Shown: piece by piece, positions 52,600 through 61,983 of the stretch
Numbering within the stretch: the stretch's first letter is position 1
Layout: every line of letters starts with the position of its first letter
Assembly (NCBI RefSeq): GCF_017809215.1
Contig: NZ_CP065424.1
Coordinates: 3,944,001-4,008,000, forward strand
DNA length: 64,000 nt
Source: Heyndrickxia oleronia
GTDB taxonomy: Bacteria; Bacillota; Bacilli; Bacillales; Bacillaceae_C
Direction of reading: 5' to 3'
Made by a program: the position numbers and the translations under genes
Notes under the pieces: generated by a model
Database searches by the model: none
Told to the model about the DNA's origin: nothing
Seen by the model: the letters and a program-made list of their open reading frames with translations, nothing else

Positions 52600-53715
52600 C
52601 TAACCACAAATATAGGTAGTCAAAATACCTGAGATTGCTTGATTTTCATTAATAGCATCAATGACTTTTTGAACCATTTCTGTTGTCCCAACCTGTTTTC
52701 CATGTTGTAGATTTAAATCACCTGTGTGATATCCTTCATTCAATACTTTCATGACTGCTTCCTCAATAATATGCGCTTCCTTATCTAGGCCAAATGAAAA
52801 TTTAAGCATTAAGGCTGTCGATAAGATCATGCCTAACGGATTGGCTAAATTTTCCCCTGCGATATCAGGAGCAGACCCATGAACAGGTTCATATAATCCG
52901 ACTAAATCACTTCGTAAACTTGCCGAAGGTAGCATCCCTAGTGAACCAGTAATCATAGAGGCCTCATCACTTAAAATATCTCCGAATAAATTTTCTGTAA
53001 CGATTACATCAAACTGTTCCGGACGATAAATAAGTTGCATAGACGCCGAATCTACTAACATATGGTTGACCGTTACATCTGGGTATTTTTTAGCGATGCG
53101 ATTAACCACTTCACGCCACATTCGACTCGATTCCAGTACATTCGCTTTATCGACGGATGTTAGTATTCCTCTCCGCTTTTGTGCTAATTGAAATGCTTTT
53201 TCTACCACTCTTTCAATCTCATAAACGTTATAAACCAATGTATCAACCACTAATTCTTTGTTTTCTCCACGTCTTTCACTTGGTTTTCCAAAATAAAGTC
53301 CACCTGTTAGCTCTCTAACAATTAATAGATCTACGTTTTCAATAACTTCCTTTTTCAATGTGGAGGCATGGATGAGCGGTTCATATGCTGTAACCGGACG
53401 TAGGTTTGCAAAAAGACCTAATTCCTTTCTCAGTCCAAGCAATCCTTGCTCTGGTCTAACAGCATGTGAAGTGGAATCCCATTTGGGTCCACCAACCGCT
53501 CCTAAAAGAATCGCATCACTCTCCCTACATAAGGCTAAAGTAGATTCTGGAAGGGGCTGGCCGCAATCATCGATCGCTGCACCACCTATTAAACCTTCCT
53601 CGAAACTAAACTCATGATCGAAACAATCAGATATGGCTTGAAGAACTCGAACAGCACCATTCATCACCTCAGGGCCAATTCCATCACCAGGTAAAACTGC
53701 GATTCTTTTATTCAT
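52600..53715 (-). CDS. leuB: 3-isopropylmalate dehydrogenase
   Basis: 371 residues, NAD-dependent. It has LPGDGIGPEVM at the start, RELTGGLYFGKP (substrate Tyr), DSASMQLIYRPEQFDVIVTENLFGDILSD and the NAD loop EPVHGSAPDIAGENLANP. Ends IsoMDH chemistry in leucine synthesis. AAGGAGG lies about 8 nt before the ATG. Confidence 0.96.
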   Translation of the reverse strand: MNKRIAVLPGDGIGPEVMNGAVRVLQAISDCFDHEFSFEEGLIGGAAIDDCGQPLPESTLALCRESDAILLGAVGGPKWDSTSHAVRPEQGLLGLRKELGLFANLRPVTAYEPLIHASTLKKEVIENVDLLIVRELTGGLYFGKPSERRGENKELVVDTLVYNVYEIERVVEKAFQLAQKRRGILTSVDKANVLESSRMWREVVNRIAKKYPDVTVNHMLVDSASMQLIYRPEQFDVIVTENLFGDILSDEASMITGSLGMLPSASLRSDLVGLYEPVHGSAPDIAGENLANPLGMILSTALMLKFSFGLDKEAHIIEEAVMKVLNEGYHTGDLNLQHGKQVGTTEMVQKVIDAINENQAISGILTTYICG

Positions 53716-53767
53716 AAACCTTGCCTCCTTTGATTTTTGTAAAAGTTTAATAGTTTGGAGTTATCAT

Positions 53768-55309
53768 CTAAACTTGTAGTTTTTCCTTTTTATACTCTTC
53801 ATGAACAATGACTCGATTAATCGCATTTAAATAGGCCTTTGCTGATGCCTCTAAGACATCCTGTGCCGAGCCTCTTCCACCGGATTCAACTCCACTATAC
53901 TGGACCTTAACAAAGGCATCGGCTAATGCATCTCTTCCAGAACCAAGCGAATGGAGCTTATAATCTTTTAATTCAACCGGACCATCAATCATTCGTGATA
54001 ATGTATTATAGATTGCCTCCACACTACCTGCACCGGTTCCTGCCTCTTCTAGGACAGTACCATTTGGAGACTTCACAACTACGGTAGCTGTTGGGATATT
54101 ATTTGTACCATATTGCACCTGAACACTTTGTAGCTCATAGGTTTTCACATCAATTTGTTCAGTCTGTTTATCCGTAAGTATCGCAAAGAGGTCATCCTCG
54201 GTCACTTCTTTCTTTCGATCCGTTAATGCTTTAAATGAATCAAACGCATCTTTCAGCTTTTCCGGTGTCAGCTCAAATCCTAATTCCAAGGCTTTTTGTT
54301 TAAATGCATGTCTTCCAGAATGCTTTCCGAGAACTAAGTTATTCGATGCGACTCCAATGAGTTCAGGAGTAATAATTTCATAGGTAGATGCTTCCTTTAA
54401 CACACCGTCTTGATGAATTCCTGATTCATGAGCAAATGCATTTGCACCAACAACTGCTTTATTTCCTGGAACGACCATTCCGGTTAATTTACTAATTAGC
54501 TGACTCGTATGTTTGATTTCATCTAGCTTTAATCCTGTTTTTGCCTGGTAATAATCTTGACGAATATGAAGAGCTACCGCTATTTCCTCTAATGCAGCAT
54601 TTCCTGCTCTTTCACCAATACCATTAATCGTGCCTTCAATTTGTCGTACACCATTTTCAATAGCAGCCAGTGAATTTGCGGTTGCCATCCCTAAATCATC
54701 ATGACAATGCGCTGACAGAATCACCTTATCAATAGAAGGAACATTTTCCCGAATAAACGAGAAAAGCTCGCCATACTCTTTCGGTGTACTATAGCCGACT
54801 GTATCTGGTAGATTAATAACCGTTGCACCTGCTTGAATGACTTCACTAATAATTTTTACTAGAAACCATTTATCTGACCGACTTGCATCCTCAGCAGACC
54901 ATTGTACATGGGAAAATCTTTGTTTGGCGTATTTTACAGCCTCAACTGCTGACTCCAATACTTCATCAGGGGTTTTTCTTAATTTATAGGTCATATGAAT
55001 CGGGGAAGTTGCAAGAAAAATGTGAATTCTCGGCTCCTCAGAATCCTTTAATGCATCCCAAGCAATATCAATATCCCGCTTATTCGCTCTTGCTAAACCA
55101 GTGATTGAACTATTACGGATCGATCTTGCGATTGATTGTACTGCTAAAAAATCTCCTTGGGAGGAAGCGGGAAATCCCGCCTCCATAATATCTACTCCAA
55201 GTCGTTCGAGCTGTTTGGCAATTTCAAGCTTTTCTATCGCATTTAAGTTCACTCCTGCAGACTGTTCGCCATCTCGAAGGGTCGTATCAAAAATATTAAT
55301 TTTTTGCAT
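53768..55309 (-). CDS. leuA: 2-isopropylmalate synthase
   Basis: 513 residues. The HMGL-like TIM barrel opens with IFDTTLRDGEQSAGVNLN, with metal ligands in SAHCHDDLGMA and EGTINGIGERAGN, followed by the C-terminal LeuA dimer domain for leucine feedback (GTGAGSVEAIYNTL). The ATG at 55309 overlaps the ilvC end by 14 bp and uses AGAGGAAG within ilvC; the longer frame to 55378 translates ilvC sequence in another phase. Confidence 0.94.
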   Translation of the reverse strand: MQKINIFDTTLRDGEQSAGVNLNAIEKLEIAKQLERLGVDIMEAGFPASSQGDFLAVQSIARSIRNSSITGLARANKRDIDIAWDALKDSEEPRIHIFLATSPIHMTYKLRKTPDEVLESAVEAVKYAKQRFSHVQWSAEDASRSDKWFLVKIISEVIQAGATVINLPDTVGYSTPKEYGELFSFIRENVPSIDKVILSAHCHDDLGMATANSLAAIENGVRQIEGTINGIGERAGNAALEEIAVALHIRQDYYQAKTGLKLDEIKHTSQLISKLTGMVVPGNKAVVGANAFAHESGIHQDGVLKEASTYEIITPELIGVASNNLVLGKHSGRHAFKQKALELGFELTPEKLKDAFDSFKALTDRKKEVTEDDLFAILTDKQTEQIDVKTYELQSVQVQYGTNNIPTATVVVKSPNGTVLEEAGTGAGSVEAIYNTLSRMIDGPVELKDYKLHSLGSGRDALADAFVKVQYSGVESGGRGSAQDVLEASAKAYLNAINRVIVHEEYKKEKLQV

Positions 55310-56324
55310 ATGCTGCCACTTCCTCTTCCTTCTTCTCCTTCTTAACAAATGGCATGAGCTTTCGTAATTCCTCGCCAACTACTTCAATAGGATGCTGATT
55401 TTCACTGGCATTAATCGCATTAAATACAGGACGATTCGCTTGATTTTCTAATACCCAACCTTTAGCAAATTGACCAGATTGAATTTCCTTTAACAATTCT
55501 CCCATCCGTTTTTTCGTATCTTCATTCACTACTCTTGGTCCAGAAACAAAGTCACCCCATTGTGCTGTATCTGAAATCGAATAGCGCATTCCTTTTAGTC
55601 CTCCTTCATAAACCAAATCAACAATCAATTTCATTTCATGAAGACATTCGAAATATGCAACCTCAGGCTGGTATCCTGCTTCTGTCAATGTTTCAAATCC
55701 TGCTTTAATAAGTGAAGTTAATCCACCGCAAAGGACTGCCTGCTCACCAAACAAATCTGTTTCAGTTTCTTCCTTAAACGTCGTTTCGAGTACCCCTGCT
55801 CGAGAACCACCGATTCCTTTGGAATAAGCAAGTGCCACGTCTTTTGCTTCGCCAGTTACGTCTTGATAAATTCCGATAAGAGCTGGAACCCCTGCACCCT
55901 CAACATATGTTCTACGTACTAAATGTCCAGGTCCTTTTGGTGCTACTAAGAACACATCTACATTTTCTGGTGGAACGATTTGATTAAAATGAACATTAAA
56001 GCCATGCGCAAAAGCAATTGCTTTGCCCGGATATAGTACGGGTTCAATTTCTTCTTTATATACTTGAGTTTGTCTTTCATCTGGTAAAAGAACCATAATA
56101 ACATCGGCTTCTTCACTTGCTTCTTTTACAGATTTCACTGCAAAACCATCTTGTTCAGCTTGCTCCCACGATTTCCCTTTACGTAAACCTACTACCACAT
56201 CAAATCCACTTTCACGTAGGTTTTGTGCATGGGCATGACCTTGTGAGCCGTAACCAATGATCGCGATTTTTTTATTTCTTAAAACCTCATCTTGAATATC
56301 TGAATCATAATATACTTTTGCCAT
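55296..56324 (-). CDS. ilvC: Ketol-acid reductoisomerase, class I
   Basis: 342 residues, NADPH- and Mg-dependent. It has the Rossmann motif GYGSQGHAHAQNLRESG, LLPDERQTQVY, APKGPGHLVRRTY and the metal-binding ETETDLFGEQAVLCGG. GRKGxSW-type cofactor loop (RKGKSWEQAEQ) suggests NADPH. The C-terminus has a Lys/Glu-rich tail (KKEKKEEEVAAY) that also encodes the leuA ribosome site. Confidence 0.96.
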   Translation of the reverse strand: MAKVYYDSDIQDEVLRNKKIAIIGYGSQGHAHAQNLRESGFDVVVGLRKGKSWEQAEQDGFAVKSVKEASEEADVIMVLLPDERQTQVYKEEIEPVLYPGKAIAFAHGFNVHFNQIVPPENVDVFLVAPKGPGHLVRRTYVEGAGVPALIGIYQDVTGEAKDVALAYSKGIGGSRAGVLETTFKEETETDLFGEQAVLCGGLTSLIKAGFETLTEAGYQPEVAYFECLHEMKLIVDLVYEGGLKGMRYSISDTAQWGDFVSGPRVVNEDTKKRMGELLKEIQSGQFAKGWVLENQANRPVFNAINASENQHPIEVVGEELRKLMPFVKKEKKEEEVAAYAKN

Positions 56325-56350
56325 TTTTCATCTTCTCCTTTAATCGTTAA

Positions 56351-56872
56351 TTATTTTAATAGGGAATAGGAAGTTAATTCAGTTACTGGCTTTTGCGATC
56401 CTCTTAAGAAGGCCGTTAAACCAGTGCGAACCATTTCCTTAATTCCATAAGGTCTTAATAGATCAATTAATGCTTCGATTTTTTCTGTATCACCAGTCAC
56501 CTGGATGGTAATGCTTTCCCTGCTAACATCAATAATCGATGCTCTAAAGGGTTCGACGATACCGCCAATTTCACTTCTTGTTTGAGGGGTGCTTAGTACT
56601 TTGATTAAGGCAAGTTCTCTAGCGACAATGGCTTGATCAGTAATATCTGCAACCTTCAATACATCGATTAATTTATTTAATTGTTTTGTTAGCTGCTCAA
56701 CCTGCTTCTCATCTTCTACATTTACAACAATGGTCATTCTTGAGATTCCTTCATTCTCTGTTCGACCAACGGTGATGCTATCAATATTGAATTGCCGTTT
56801 TGATAACACTCCTGTCACACGATTTAGCACACCGCTTTGGTTTAACACTGTTGCAGTTACTACCCTTTTCAT
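56351..56872 (-). CDS. ilvH: Acetolactate synthase, regulatory small subunit
   Basis: 173 residues with an N-terminal ACT domain (VLNQSGVLNRVTGVLSKRQF) that binds valine and a C-terminal ACT-like domain (GDTEKIEALIDLLRPYGI). It confers feedback control on IlvB. The start overlaps the ilvB stop by 4 bp. Also called ilvN. Confidence 0.94.
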   Translation of the reverse strand: MKRVVTATVLNQSGVLNRVTGVLSKRQFNIDSITVGRTENEGISRMTIVVNVEDEKQVEQLTKQLNKLIDVLKVADITDQAIVARELALIKVLSTPQTRSEIGGIVEPFRASIIDVSRESITIQVTGDTEKIEALIDLLRPYGIKEMVRTGLTAFLRGSQKPVTELTSYSLLK

Positions 56873-58584
56873 GGTTTCACCCCGATCATTTCATGTAATC
56901 CTTTACCAGGAGCGATCATTGGATACACATTTTCTTCCTGTTTTACACGGCAGTCAATGACAACTGGTGAATCATCTGTTAAGCATTCAGCGAATACCCT
57001 TGCAGCCTCCTCTTCATTCGTTACACGTACTCCTTTAATGCCATAGCTTTCTGCCAGTTTAATAAAATCTGGTTGTACGGGAATCTTTGAATAGGAATAA
57101 CGCTCTTCATAAAAGGTTTCCTGCCATTGTCTTACCATTCCAAGTGAGTAATTATTGACAATCACCACTTTTATCGGCAAATGATGTTCCTTCACTACGG
57201 CCAATTCCTGTAGAGTCATTTGGAAACCTCCATCACCAACAATTGCAACAACGGTTTGGTCTAGATTTGCTAATTGTGCACCAATTGCTGCTGGAAACCC
57301 AAAGCCCATTGTTCCTAGGCCACCCGAAGTGACCCAACGATTTGGCTTAGAAAAATGATAATATTGTGCCGCCCACATTTGATGCTGACCAACATCGGTG
57401 GTAATAATTGCATTTCCCTCTGTATATTGATGGACGAGCTCGATTAATCGTTGCGGAGACATTTCCTCTCCACTCTCGCTATACCATAAAGGGAATTGCT
57501 CTTTATTTTGGGTTAGCTTCTCGTTCCATTGCTCGATTGCTAATTGAGGTATGTCTTCTTCCAATAGCTTTACTAATGCTTCCTTCGCATCTGCGACAAT
57601 TGGAATATGCGTTTCGACATTTTTACCAATTTCAGCTGCATCAATATCAATGTGGGCAATCATCGCATGTGGTGCAAAGTGCTCTAATTTTCCAGTTAAT
57701 CGATCATCAAACCGTGCACCGATATTAATAAGTAAATCCGTTTCATACAGTGCCATATTGGCTGCATATGTTCCATGCATCCCTGCCATTCCTAAAAATA
57801 AAGGATGATCAGCAGGAAAGCTGCCTAAGCCTAGTAACGTATTAGTGACTGGTATTTGGTTATTAGTTGCAAATTCGAATAGTAATTCAGTTGCACCAGA
57901 ATGCAATATACCGGCTCCGGCTAAAATAACCGGTTTTTTCGCCTTAGCCAGTGCCTCTACTAACTTCTTTATTTGTAAGACGTTGGGACTGTAATTCGGT
58001 TGATAGCCTGGTAATTGCAGTTCAACCTCGGCTGATAGCTTGATTTTTTGTGAACAAATATCCTTTGGAATATCAATGACTACTGGTCCAGGCCTCCCTG
58101 TCGATGCGATATGGAAAGCTTCCTTCACGATTCTTGGAAGATCCTTTATATCGCGGACTTGATAGTTATGTTTCGTAATCGGTGTTGTTATTCCTATCAC
58201 ATCTGCCTCTTGAAAGGCATCAGACCCAATCACTGTACTTGCTACCTGTCCTGTAAAGACGACCAGAGGCAAAGAATCCATCATGGCGTCAGTAATACCG
58301 GTTACTAAATTTGTTGCACCTGGTCCTGAAGTTGCAATGACGACGCCAGGTTTTCCTGTCACACGTGCATATCCTTCCGCTGCATGAATCGATCCTTGCT
58401 CATGTCGCGATAGAATATGTTTAATGCTTTTTCCATATAAGGCATCATAGATTGTTAGAACTGCTCCACCTGGGTAACCAAATAACACGTCTACTCCTTC
58501 ATTGATGATTAATTGAATGAGTAAGTCTGCTCCGTTAATTTCCTCCATCACCAATTGATCATCCGAAAACGCTTTAGCCTGCAC
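56869..58584 (-). CDS. ilvB: Acetolactate synthase, catalytic large subunit
   Basis: 571 residues, ThDP- and FAD-dependent. It has the catalytic Glu in SRHEQGSIHAAEGYAR, IPKDICSQK, the FAD region GMAGMHGTYAANMAL and the ThDP motif GDGGFQMTLQELA with NNYSLGMVRQWQ. It makes acetolactate or acetohydroxybutyrate. It is first after the T-box leader and is translated with ilvH. Confidence 0.96.
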   Translation of the reverse strand: MQAKAFSDDQLVMEEINGADLLIQLIINEGVDVLFGYPGGAVLTIYDALYGKSIKHILSRHEQGSIHAAEGYARVTGKPGVVIATSGPGATNLVTGITDAMMDSLPLVVFTGQVASTVIGSDAFQEADVIGITTPITKHNYQVRDIKDLPRIVKEAFHIASTGRPGPVVIDIPKDICSQKIKLSAEVELQLPGYQPNYSPNVLQIKKLVEALAKAKKPVILAGAGILHSGATELLFEFATNNQIPVTNTLLGLGSFPADHPLFLGMAGMHGTYAANMALYETDLLINIGARFDDRLTGKLEHFAPHAMIAHIDIDAAEIGKNVETHIPIVADAKEALVKLLEEDIPQLAIEQWNEKLTQNKEQFPLWYSESGEEMSPQRLIELVHQYTEGNAIITTDVGQHQMWAAQYYHFSKPNRWVTSGGLGTMGFGFPAAIGAQLANLDQTVVAIVGDGGFQMTLQELAVVKEHHLPIKVVIVNNYSLGMVRQWQETFYEERYSYSKIPVQPDFIKLAESYGIKGVRVTNEEEAARVFAECLTDDSPVVIDCRVKQEENVYPMIAPGKGLHEMIGVKP

Positions 58585-58691
58585 CTTTTTCCCTCCTAAT
58601 TTACTTTCATTTGTTTAACAAAACTTGGATAGCAAACTTGCAAGAAAAGAATCTAACAAAAAAAGCCCATTCATCCTCAAAAATATGGCAT

Positions 58692-59004
58692 AAAAAAATC
58701 TACCAATTATGAAGGGATGAAAAGACTTCTTTCCATGGTACCACCCAACTTTATGTTATCCTTACGAATAACACCTTTTACAGCGACTAGTTTGATAAAG
58801 TGAAAGGTTAGTAGTTTGACTAAAATCCTTTTTCCCTTTTTACTAGCGTTGCTTTTGATAACGAGTGTTAAAGTAAACACTCGGCTATTCCTACTTGTAA
58901 CCGTTCAGATTAGCACTTAGAGGTGAGTAATGGTAAGGGATACTATCGGTTTTCAGCGATCCCGACTCTCTGTAAGTATCTGGTCTTAACCATTTGTCCT
59001 CGTC
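58692..59004 (-). promoter_or_regulatory. T-box riboswitch of ilvB-leuD, probably leucine
   Basis: On the minus strand: GACGAGGACA, AGAGAGTCGGGATCGCTGAAAACCGA, the antiterminator T-box GGGTGGTACCATGG, then a terminator whose base pairs TACCA with TTGGTA and ends in seven Ts. The specifier segment reads GTGCTAATCTGAAC; CTA (Leu) fits the biology, but its register is one base short of that in the other three leaders, so the codon is uncertain. The 5' end of the leader lies inside the ilvD coding end. Confidence 0.82.
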
Positions 59005-60689
59005 AACGTTTTTTGCGGTGATTTTATTTTCAATACTCCTCCAGTGTTTGCAGATGTTACTAATGCTGCATATCTTGCTAAATAACCAGTAGTAATCTTT
59101 GGTTCTGGAGGATCCCAGTTTAATCTTCTTCGTTCAAGCTCTGCATCTGTTAACATAACTTCTATCTTTCGATTGATTAAATCGATTAATATTTGATCCC
59201 CATTTTTGATGAAAGCAATCGGACCACCTTCAGCCGCCTCTGGTGAAATATGGCCGACTGATATCCCCCTTGTCGCACCAGAAAATCTTCCATCTGTAAT
59301 TAATGCGACACTGGTCGATAATCCTCTTCCAGCTATCGATGAGGTTGGTGCTAGCATCTCAGGCATCCCCGGACCACCCTTTGGTCCTTCATATCTAATA
59401 ACCACGACATGCCCTTCACGAACTAATCCATTATCGATTCCTTCCTGTGCTTCCTCCTGTGATTCGAATACAATCGCCTCACCGAGGAAGGTTTTTATAG
59501 ATGGATCGACGGCACCTACTTTGATTACTCCTCCATCTGGAGCGAGATTTCCTTTTAAAATGGAAAGACCGCCAACTGGACTATACGCATTTTCAATCGT
59601 ACGAATCACATCTTGATCGTGTATGACTGCATCCTTGACGTTTTCGTAAGTACTCTTACCTGTAATGGTTATTCTTGAGCGATGAATGGCTCCATCGATT
59701 TTGCAAAGCTCATTGATAATGGCACTAATGCCACCTGCACGATGTACATCTTGCATCGAATAATCTGAGGCGGGACTGATTTTTGCTAAATAAGGTACTC
59801 GTTTTGCTACCTCATTAATTTGATCTAAATCGTATTCAATCCCTGCTTCATGGGCAATCGCCAATGTATGTAATACCGTATTGGTTGATCCTCCCATTGC
59901 CATATCTAGTGCAAAGGCATCATCAATTGCCTCTTTCGTAATAATGTCACGCGGCTTTATATCCTTTTCAATACAATTCATTAAATGACCCACAGCTTCA
60001 CGAATGATTCTGTGTCTCTCATTCGAGGTTGCAACAATCGTTGCATTTCCCGGAGGGGTTAGCCCCAGAATTTCCATTAGTGAGTTCATTGAGTTTGCTG
60101 TAAACATTCCCGAGCATGAACCACAAGTTGGACAAGCACTCGTTTCAAGCTCAAGTAATTCTTCTTCATCTATTTTTCCTGATTTATATGCTCCTACCCC
60201 TTCAAAAACCGAAGTAAGAGAAAGGTTTTTTCCATCAGCAGTTTTTCCTGCTTCCATTGGACCTCCGGATACAAATACGGAAGGAATATTCGTTCTCGCT
60301 GCAGCCATTAACATTCCTGGCGTTATTTTGTCACAGTTAGGGATGTAGAAAACACCATCGAACCAATGGGCATTGATTACAGTTTCTGCACTATCAGCAA
60401 TTAGCTCTCGACTTGGAAGTGAATATCTCATTCCGATATGTCCCATCGCAATTCCATCATCGACACCGATGGTATTGAATTCGAAAGGAACACCACCTGC
60501 TTCCCAAATCGCTTCCTTTACGACCTCTGCAAACTTATTTAAATGCTTATGTCCAGGAATAATATCCACATAGGAATTACACACACCGATAAATGGCTTA
60601 TGTAAGTCCTTCGTTTTTACCCCAGCTGCATATAGCAAGCTTCGGTGGGGAGCACGATCTATTCCCTTTTTTATCATGTCACTTCGCAT
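58986..60689 (-). CDS. ilvD: Dihydroxy-acid dehydratase
   Basis: 567 residues, Fe-S dehydratase common to valine, leucine and isoleucine synthesis. Cluster cysteines lie in PNCDKITPGM and TSACPTCGSCSGMFTANSMN. C-terminal GRFSGATRGISVGHISPEAA is intact. Its last six codons overlap the start of the ilvB T-box leader. It follows ilvE by 25 bp. Confidence 0.96.
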   Translation of the reverse strand: MRSDMIKKGIDRAPHRSLLYAAGVKTKDLHKPFIGVCNSYVDIIPGHKHLNKFAEVVKEAIWEAGGVPFEFNTIGVDDGIAMGHIGMRYSLPSRELIADSAETVINAHWFDGVFYIPNCDKITPGMLMAAARTNIPSVFVSGGPMEAGKTADGKNLSLTSVFEGVGAYKSGKIDEEELLELETSACPTCGSCSGMFTANSMNSLMEILGLTPPGNATIVATSNERHRIIREAVGHLMNCIEKDIKPRDIITKEAIDDAFALDMAMGGSTNTVLHTLAIAHEAGIEYDLDQINEVAKRVPYLAKISPASDYSMQDVHRAGGISAIINELCKIDGAIHRSRITITGKSTYENVKDAVIHDQDVIRTIENAYSPVGGLSILKGNLAPDGGVIKVGAVDPSIKTFLGEAIVFESQEEAQEGIDNGLVREGHVVVIRYEGPKGGPGMPEMLAPTSSIAGRGLSTSVALITDGRFSGATRGISVGHISPEAAEGGPIAFIKNGDQILIDLINRKIEVMLTDAELERRRLNWDPPEPKITTGYLARYAALVTSANTGGVLKIKSPQKTLTRTNG

Positions 60690-60714
60690 TGTGCTTCACC
60701 TCAACCCCTTTCCA

Positions 60715-61617
60715 TTAACTAACTTGAATCTGATCCGTTTCATACACCTTAGTTCCATCGACGGTAACTACATTTCTAAAAGCCTCAAGTAATTTGTTCG
60801 TTACCGGACCAGGCTTGCCGTCAGCAATGTTTCTGCCATCTACTTTTACGACAGCAATGACTTCAGCAGCTGTTCCCGTTAAAAACACTTCATCAGCTAT
60901 ATAAACATCATGCCTTGTAAATACATCTTCACGAATTTCAAATCCTAGTTGTTTAGCAAGTTCAATGATGACGTTTCTCGTAATCCCTTCGAGAGTCCCA
61001 ACATATCCTGGCGGTGTTTTAATGACATTGTCTTTTACAATGAAGATATTATCTCCTGAGCCCTCAGCAACATAACCTTGGTCATTCATCATCAATGCTT
61101 CACTTGCACCCGCTAAGCTAGCTTCAATTTTCACTAATATATTATTTAAGTAATTCAAAGATTTCACCTTAGGATCTAAAACATCTGAACGGTTGCGTCG
61201 ACTAGCGACGGAGACAACTTCAATACCACTTTCATATAACTCTTTTGGAAATAGTGCTAGTGGTTCCGCTATAATAATGACTCCTGGATGCTTACAAGTA
61301 AAAGGGCTTAAACCTAAGTCACCCACTCCCCTTGAAATAACTACACGGATATAAGCATCTTGAAACTTATTTTTTCGCAATGTTTCAATAATCAGTTGTT
61401 TTAATTCTTCCTGATCATAAGGAATTTTTAGAGTGATTGAGTGTGCTGATTCGTATAACCGTTTTATATGATCGTCTAAGCGAAAAACATTCCCACTATA
61501 CATTCGAATCCCTTCGAACACACCATCACCATATAGGAAACCATGATCATAAACAGAGACAACTGCCTCCTCTTTTTTTACAAAACGGTCATTTAAAAAA
61601 ATCCACTGGTCTGCCAA
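60715..61617 (-). CDS. ilvE: Branched-chain amino acid aminotransferase
   Basis: A 300-residue fold-type IV PLP enzyme. It has YDHGFLYGDGVFEGIR, the PLP lysine in KVKSLNYLNNILVKIEA, EGSGDNIFIV, TLEGITRNVI and FLTGTAAEV. It makes Val, Leu and Ile from their keto acids. The start is TTG (ADQWIFLND) with AAAGGG 10 nt upstream. It is the first gene of the ilv-leu block. D-amino-acid transaminase is an alternative within the fold, but operon context favours IlvE. Confidence 0.93.
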   Translation of the reverse strand: MADQWIFLNDRFVKKEEAVVSVYDHGFLYGDGVFEGIRMYSGNVFRLDDHIKRLYESAHSITLKIPYDQEELKQLIIETLRKNKFQDAYIRVVISRGVGDLGLSPFTCKHPGVIIIAEPLALFPKELYESGIEVVSVASRRNRSDVLDPKVKSLNYLNNILVKIEASLAGASEALMMNDQGYVAEGSGDNIFIVKDNVIKTPPGYVGTLEGITRNVIIELAKQLGFEIREDVFTRHDVYIADEVFLTGTAAEVIAVVKVDGRNIADGKPGPVTNKLLEAFRNVVTVDGTKVYETDQIQVS

Positions 61618-61672
61618 GCCAACTCAACCCTTTCAATTATGAATCTTTAGAAAAATGATTTAATTGTTGACA

Positions 61673-61701
61673 ATCATACGACTTTAAAATATACCGGTCA
61701 A
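61673..61701 (-). promoter_or_regulatory. Sigma-A promoter of ilvE
   Basis: On the minus strand, TTGACC (61696-61701) and TATGAT (61673-61678) are 17 nt apart, about 60 bp before the ilvE TTG. Confidence 0.75.
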
Positions 61702-61703
61702 CC

Positions 61704-61718
61704 CCTTTTCAGAAAGTT
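61704..61718. promoter_or_regulatory. Candidate CodY box at the ilvE promoter
   Basis: CCTTTTCAGAAAGTT matches the CodY consensus AATTTTCWGAAAATT at 12 of 15 positions and lies directly upstream of the ilvE -35. CodY control of ilv-leu genes is known in Bacillus. The rest of 61719-61860 is AT-rich with no gene. Confidence 0.5.
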
Positions 61719-61869
61719 TTTTGACTATTTAGATTTAACTGTCAATTGGTAAACGCTTACATACCTATCACTATCACTTTCCTCCTTTTATAAATTTTTT
61801 GTAAATATTCTAGAGTTTAAAAAACGAAATGATATTTATAAGAAAAATAGATAAATTTTTAAAATAGGC

Positions 61870-61899
61870 TTGAGTAAAGACCTGAAAAAGGATTATAAT
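61870..61899 (+). promoter_or_regulatory. Sigma-A promoter of hom-thrC
   Basis: TTGAGT (61870-61875) and TATAAT (61894-61899) are 18 nt apart, 85 bp before the hom start. Confidence 0.65.
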
Positions 61900-61983
61900 G
61901 TCCGTTATACAAATACAAATGTTTTTCTAAAATGGATTAATTGAAATTTCCAAAAGAAAGCTAACAAGAATGGAGTGGAGGAT

